NCBI GenBank assembly: GCA_964512165.1 | Contig: CAZEHQ010000105.1 | Span: forward strand, 1 to 14,323 | Source of the DNA: UBA8231 sp964512165 | GTDB lineage: Bacteria; Latescibacterota; UBA2968; UBA8231 | Direction of reading: 5' to 3' | DNA length: 14,323 nucleotides | Shown here: piece after piece, positions 13,203-14,323 of the stretch | Position numbering within the stretch: position 1 is the first letter of the stretch | Layout of the letters: each line of letters starts with the position of its first letter | Notes under the pieces: model-generated | Database searches by the model: none | What the model was told of the DNA's origin: nothing | What the model saw: the letters and a program-made list of their open reading frames with translations, nothing else | Program-made: the position numbers and the translations under genes

Positions 13203-14323
13203 ATGGCTGACCGCCCGGAGGTGCGTCTCGGCGCCCCGGCGCGCTTCGACTGGCGCGTCGAGCCCATCACCGATACCGCCGGGCACCGGCTCTCCGGAGG
13301 CAGCGGCGCCAGCGGCTGGGGCTACAACCAGTCCAACCTCGTTCGCTGTGGCGACGACCTCTACGCCCTCAGCTGGCGCGACGATCTCACCCTCTGCGTC
13401 TTCCGGCGCCTGTCCGAAGGGACCTGGGAGCCGGGGCCGGTGCTGCCGCCCGTCCCCCAGAACGGCAACCTCCTGGTCGACTCCTCCGGGCGCCTGCACG
13501 TCATCGGCGGCGACTGCGGCGGCTGGCACGTGCGCTTCGACGAGCCCGGCCGCCTCGACCGCTGGGAGCTGCGTCGCCGCGCCAGCGCCGACTCCCGCTT
13601 CGGCGCCGCCATCGACGGCCGCGACCGCGTGCTCGTCGCCGGGGGGCTGCCGCGCCTCGCCTGGTACGTCCTCGACGGCTCCGCCGACTTCGCTCCCGCC
13701 GCCGAGGGCGAGATCCCCCACTCCACCGCTCGCGGCTACCAGTTCGTCCTCTTCCGGGACGGCGCCGCCCACACCTTCTGCTCCGACGACTACTTCGTCG
13801 CCGGCGACCGCTTTCCGGACCAGCGCATCACCGTGCCCGACCCCGCCACGGGCGGCACCCGCACGCGGCGCACGCCCAAGGGCATCTACCCGGTCCTGAA
13901 GGCATACTACTACTACAACCCGGACTTGGCGGGCTCTCCCGACGACTGGCGGTGCACCCTGGTCAGCGACGTGAGCGACACCTGGGACGAGGACTCGGGA
14001 GCGCGGGGCACCACCGATCACCAGGACCTGTTCGCCGACGACGAGGGGCTCATCCACCTGGTCTATTACGAGAACCGCCAGCCGGCCCGCAGCGTGTGGG
14101 CCGCCACCGATCAGGACGCGGCCCACTCCCGTCTCTACCACGCCGTGGGCCCGGCGGGCGGCCCCTTCCGGAGCTGGTGCCTGGGCGCTTTCAACAGCGG
14201 CCGCCTCTACCAGACCCCGGACGGACGCGTCCACTACCTGCTGACCCGGGGCAGGCGCTCGGCCGCCGAGTCGGTTTGGTACGCCGCTGGGGAGCCGGGC
14301 GACTGGGGGCGCATCAGCGAGCC
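13203..14323 (+). CDS. Beta-propeller-like protein, function unknown (partial, runs off right edge)
   Basis: From ATG 13203, three bases after the GPP34 stop, the frame is open for 373 residues to the window end. There is no signal peptide and no clear ribosome-binding site, so it is likely cytoplasmic and translated by coupling. Blade-like motifs recur: DSSGRLHVIGG (93-103), DGRDRVLVAGG (138-148), DDEGLIHLVYYE (279-290) and TPDGRVHYLLTRG (338-350), the D-x-xG-x-lHv pattern of Kelch/BNR-type propellers. It is rich in Trp and Tyr (for example YYYY at 235-238) as in carbohydrate-binding propellers. I do not recognise a named family and cannot see catalytic residues. Its pairing with GPP34 is the only functional clue. 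Confidence 0.65.
   Translation, partial: MADRPEVRLGAPARFDWRVEPITDTAGHRLSGGSGASGWGYNQSNLVRCGDDLYALSWRDDLTLCVFRRLSEGTWEPGPVLPPVPQNGNLLVDSSGRLHVIGGDCGGWHVRFDEPGRLDRWELRRRASADSRFGAAIDGRDRVLVAGGLPRLAWYVLDGSADFAPAAEGEIPHSTARGYQFVLFRDGAAHTFCSDDYFVAGDRFPDQRITVPDPATGGTRTRRTPKGIYPVLKAYYYYNPDLAGSPDDWRCTLVSDVSDTWDEDSGARGTTDHQDLFADDEGLIHLVYYENRQPARSVWAATDQDAAHSRLYHAVGPAGGPFRSWCLGAFNSGRLYQTPDGRVHYLLTRGRRSAAESVWYAAGEPGDWGRISE

Noticed and set aside
12966..14234. Minus-strand frame across the gap and the propeller gene
   Set aside because: Val/Gly/Ala-rich shadow; it reads through the N-run and lacks motifs.
1..14323. tRNA, rRNA, CRISPR, insertion sequence or attachment site
   Set aside because: No cloverleaf, rRNA-like stretch, regularly spaced repeats, transposase or integrase motif was seen.

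Overview
The window is about 70% G+C and looks like chromosome from a Gram-negative bacterium. An outer-membrane porin with a terminal Phe, a signal peptide and a Tat-like periplasmic binding protein require two membranes. Start codons are often GTG or TTG, genes commonly overlap by 1-4 nt, and a run of ten N (13043-13052) marks a scaffold join, so this is probably a draft or metagenome-assembled genome. I cannot fix the phylum; the gene mix (PhyH dioxygenase, HyuA/HyuB, xylose-isomerase-like TIM barrel, GPP34, a DUF6178-like pair) would fit Acidobacteriota, Desulfobacterota/Myxococcota or a similar high-GC lineage. No rRNA, tRNA, CRISPR array, transposase or prophage gene was seen, and no gene-free stretch exceeds 300 bases.

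Layout. Positions 1-3344 are on the minus strand: a PhyH-type Fe(II)/2-oxoglutarate dioxygenase (2568-3344), a small YtxH-like membrane protein (2245-2472), a DcaP-like porin (960-2075), and a branched-chain-amino-acid-type ABC substrate-binding protein (1-960, cut by the window edge). The porin and binding protein overlap by one base and probably form an outer-membrane-to-periplasm uptake unit. Divergent from the dioxygenase is a NicO/RcnA-type Ni/Co exporter (3393-4361) with a very His-rich loop. It converges on a GT2 glycosyltransferase-methyltransferase fusion (4378-5796, minus).

Positions 5937-9739 hold a translationally coupled HyuA-HyuB pair (ATP-dependent hydantoinase/oxoprolinase/acetone-carboxylase superfamily). 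Tail-to-tail with it lie two overlapping minus-strand genes of unknown function (9746-10693 and 10690-11463). Together they resemble, from memory of the family, the two halves of a DUF6178-type protein. A strikingly AT-rich intergenic segment (about 11513-11592, 35% G+C) with a perfect 13-bp palindrome separates them from a sugar-phosphate-isomerase-like gene (11641-12465, minus). Divergent from that is a GPP34 (Golgi phosphoprotein 3-like) gene interrupted by the assembly gap (12589-13199), followed 3 nt later by a beta-propeller-like protein running off the right edge (13203 onward).

Functionally the window is a set of small metabolic and envelope units rather than one pathway: solute uptake (porin plus binding protein), amide/lactam or ketone catabolism (HyuAB), metal efflux, and surface glycan or lipid-glycan synthesis. 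The least explained parts are the split DUF6178-like pair with its odd promoter region, the GPP34-propeller operon, and an EF-hand loop inserted in the porin.
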